64,000 bases of DNA, from NCBI GenBank assembly GCA_019055375.1, contig JAHQIW010001340.1, positions 1,426,001-1,490,000 on the forward strand, given 5' to 3'. The notes beneath the pieces were generated by a model. It saw only the letters and a program-made list of their open reading frames with translations, was not told the DNA's origin and searched no databases. The position numbers and the translations under genes are program-made. Below are positions 63,532-64,000 of the stretch, piece after piece. This DNA is from Parelaphostrongylus tenuis. Its lineage: Eukaryota > Nematoda > Chromadorea > Rhabditida > Metastrongylidae. The stretch's first letter is position 1, and every line of letters begins with the position of its first letter.

Positions 63532-64000
63532 TTAATCATTGTCGCTACCTTCATCCTCGTCTTGGTTAATGTGGAAGTACCTCAGCTCGTATGTGTTCTT
63601 GTTTATCGCGACTATGCGAAGCCAATCACGAAGAGAATGCTTCTTGAGATACTTCTTCGTAAGATATTTCAGGTAACTAAACAGACCGAAAATGGGAAAG
63701 ATCTAAAGATAACAAAACCAGCGGTTTAGAACAAAACCAAATCTCACCGTTTTGAAAACGGAACATCGGCAATAACGGAGACTTTTGTCTTGTTAAGTTC
63801 AACTTTGACTCCGGAAGTAGCAAGCTGACCGCATTTCCCGTTGATCTTTATCTTGTCGTTCAAGAAAGTCTCCTGAAAAGATTTATTGGGACTTACTAGG
63901 GACCGTGAACACCCTAGGCCCAATATGGCGATAGGGGAGGAAACCCTATCGACTTAAAATCACATACAAAGTCTTCAGTCTTGAAAATCCCATCTTCGGC
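63532..64000 (-). CDS. rpl-22: 60S ribosomal protein L22 (eL22), 5' end outside window
   Basis: Three exons are seen: 64000-63968 (partial), 63872-63748 and 63676-63532, with clean junctions (GTATG/TTTCAG and GTGAG/TTTAG). They encode [11 protein letters not shown], then [56 protein letters not shown] and an acidic tail ending EGSDND. This is the eL22 fold, a structural RNA-binding protein of the large ribosomal subunit. The [10 protein letters not shown] motif is almost invariant in the family. The N-terminal third lies beyond base 64000. Introns are short (71-95 nt), in contrast to the huge introns elsewhere in the window, as often seen in highly expressed genes. The acidic C-terminal tail is typical. 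Confidence 0.96.

Overview
This is eukaryotic, AT-rich, intron- and repeat-dense DNA. It most resembles a parasitic nematode of clade V (strongylid or hookworm type). The evidence is nematode-style splice acceptors (TTTNAG/TTTCAG), very long introns loaded with diverged transposons, mariner and RTE-type retroelement relics, and three identifiable animal genes. The species assignment is inference; the phylum is much safer than the genus.

Layout. (1) About 0.6-15.8 kb, minus strand: a FoxP-type forkhead transcription factor (C. elegans fkh-7 class). Six exons can be placed: Thr-rich N-terminal part plus C2H2 zinc finger, leucine zipper, Ser/Pro linker exon, pre-forkhead linker, and two forkhead exons. 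Its 3' end lies beyond base 1. Its 5' end is probably in the GC/CpG-rich low-complexity block at 15.8-17.6 kb. (2) About 17.7-24.2 kb: no assigned gene; repeats, one mariner transposase relic and a few unassigned minus-strand open exons. (3) 24.2-47.8 kb, plus strand: an M1 (aminopeptidase N-like) metallopeptidase with eight placeable exons and introns up to 9.6 kb. The zinc site and the catalytic region are complete, but the usual long C-terminal domain is not found. (4) 47.8-63.5 kb: repeats, one intact tRNA-Val(AAC) gene, two very weak candidate exons, and several palindromic elements. (5) 63.5-64.0 kb, minus strand: the last three exons of ribosomal protein L22 (eL22), whose 5' end lies outside the window.

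Mobile DNA makes up much of the rest. Three tRNA-headed short repeat families (called A, B and C here) are recognisable. Family A is a SINE: several copies have 10-12 bp target-site duplications, one of them on a 5'-truncated copy. Family B occurs singly and as striking head-to-head palindromes of about 400 bp. There are also TTAA-bounded foldback elements that look like piggyBac MITEs, and a mariner-derived foldback/MITE pair. Other repeats are an RTE-like LINE 3' relic, a dispersed repeat in three copies (family D) and many microsatellites.

In three coding-like blocks (two FoxP exons and one unassigned block at 35.7 kb) the frame is restored by adding exactly one base. This suggests single-base deletions in the assembly rather than three broken genes.
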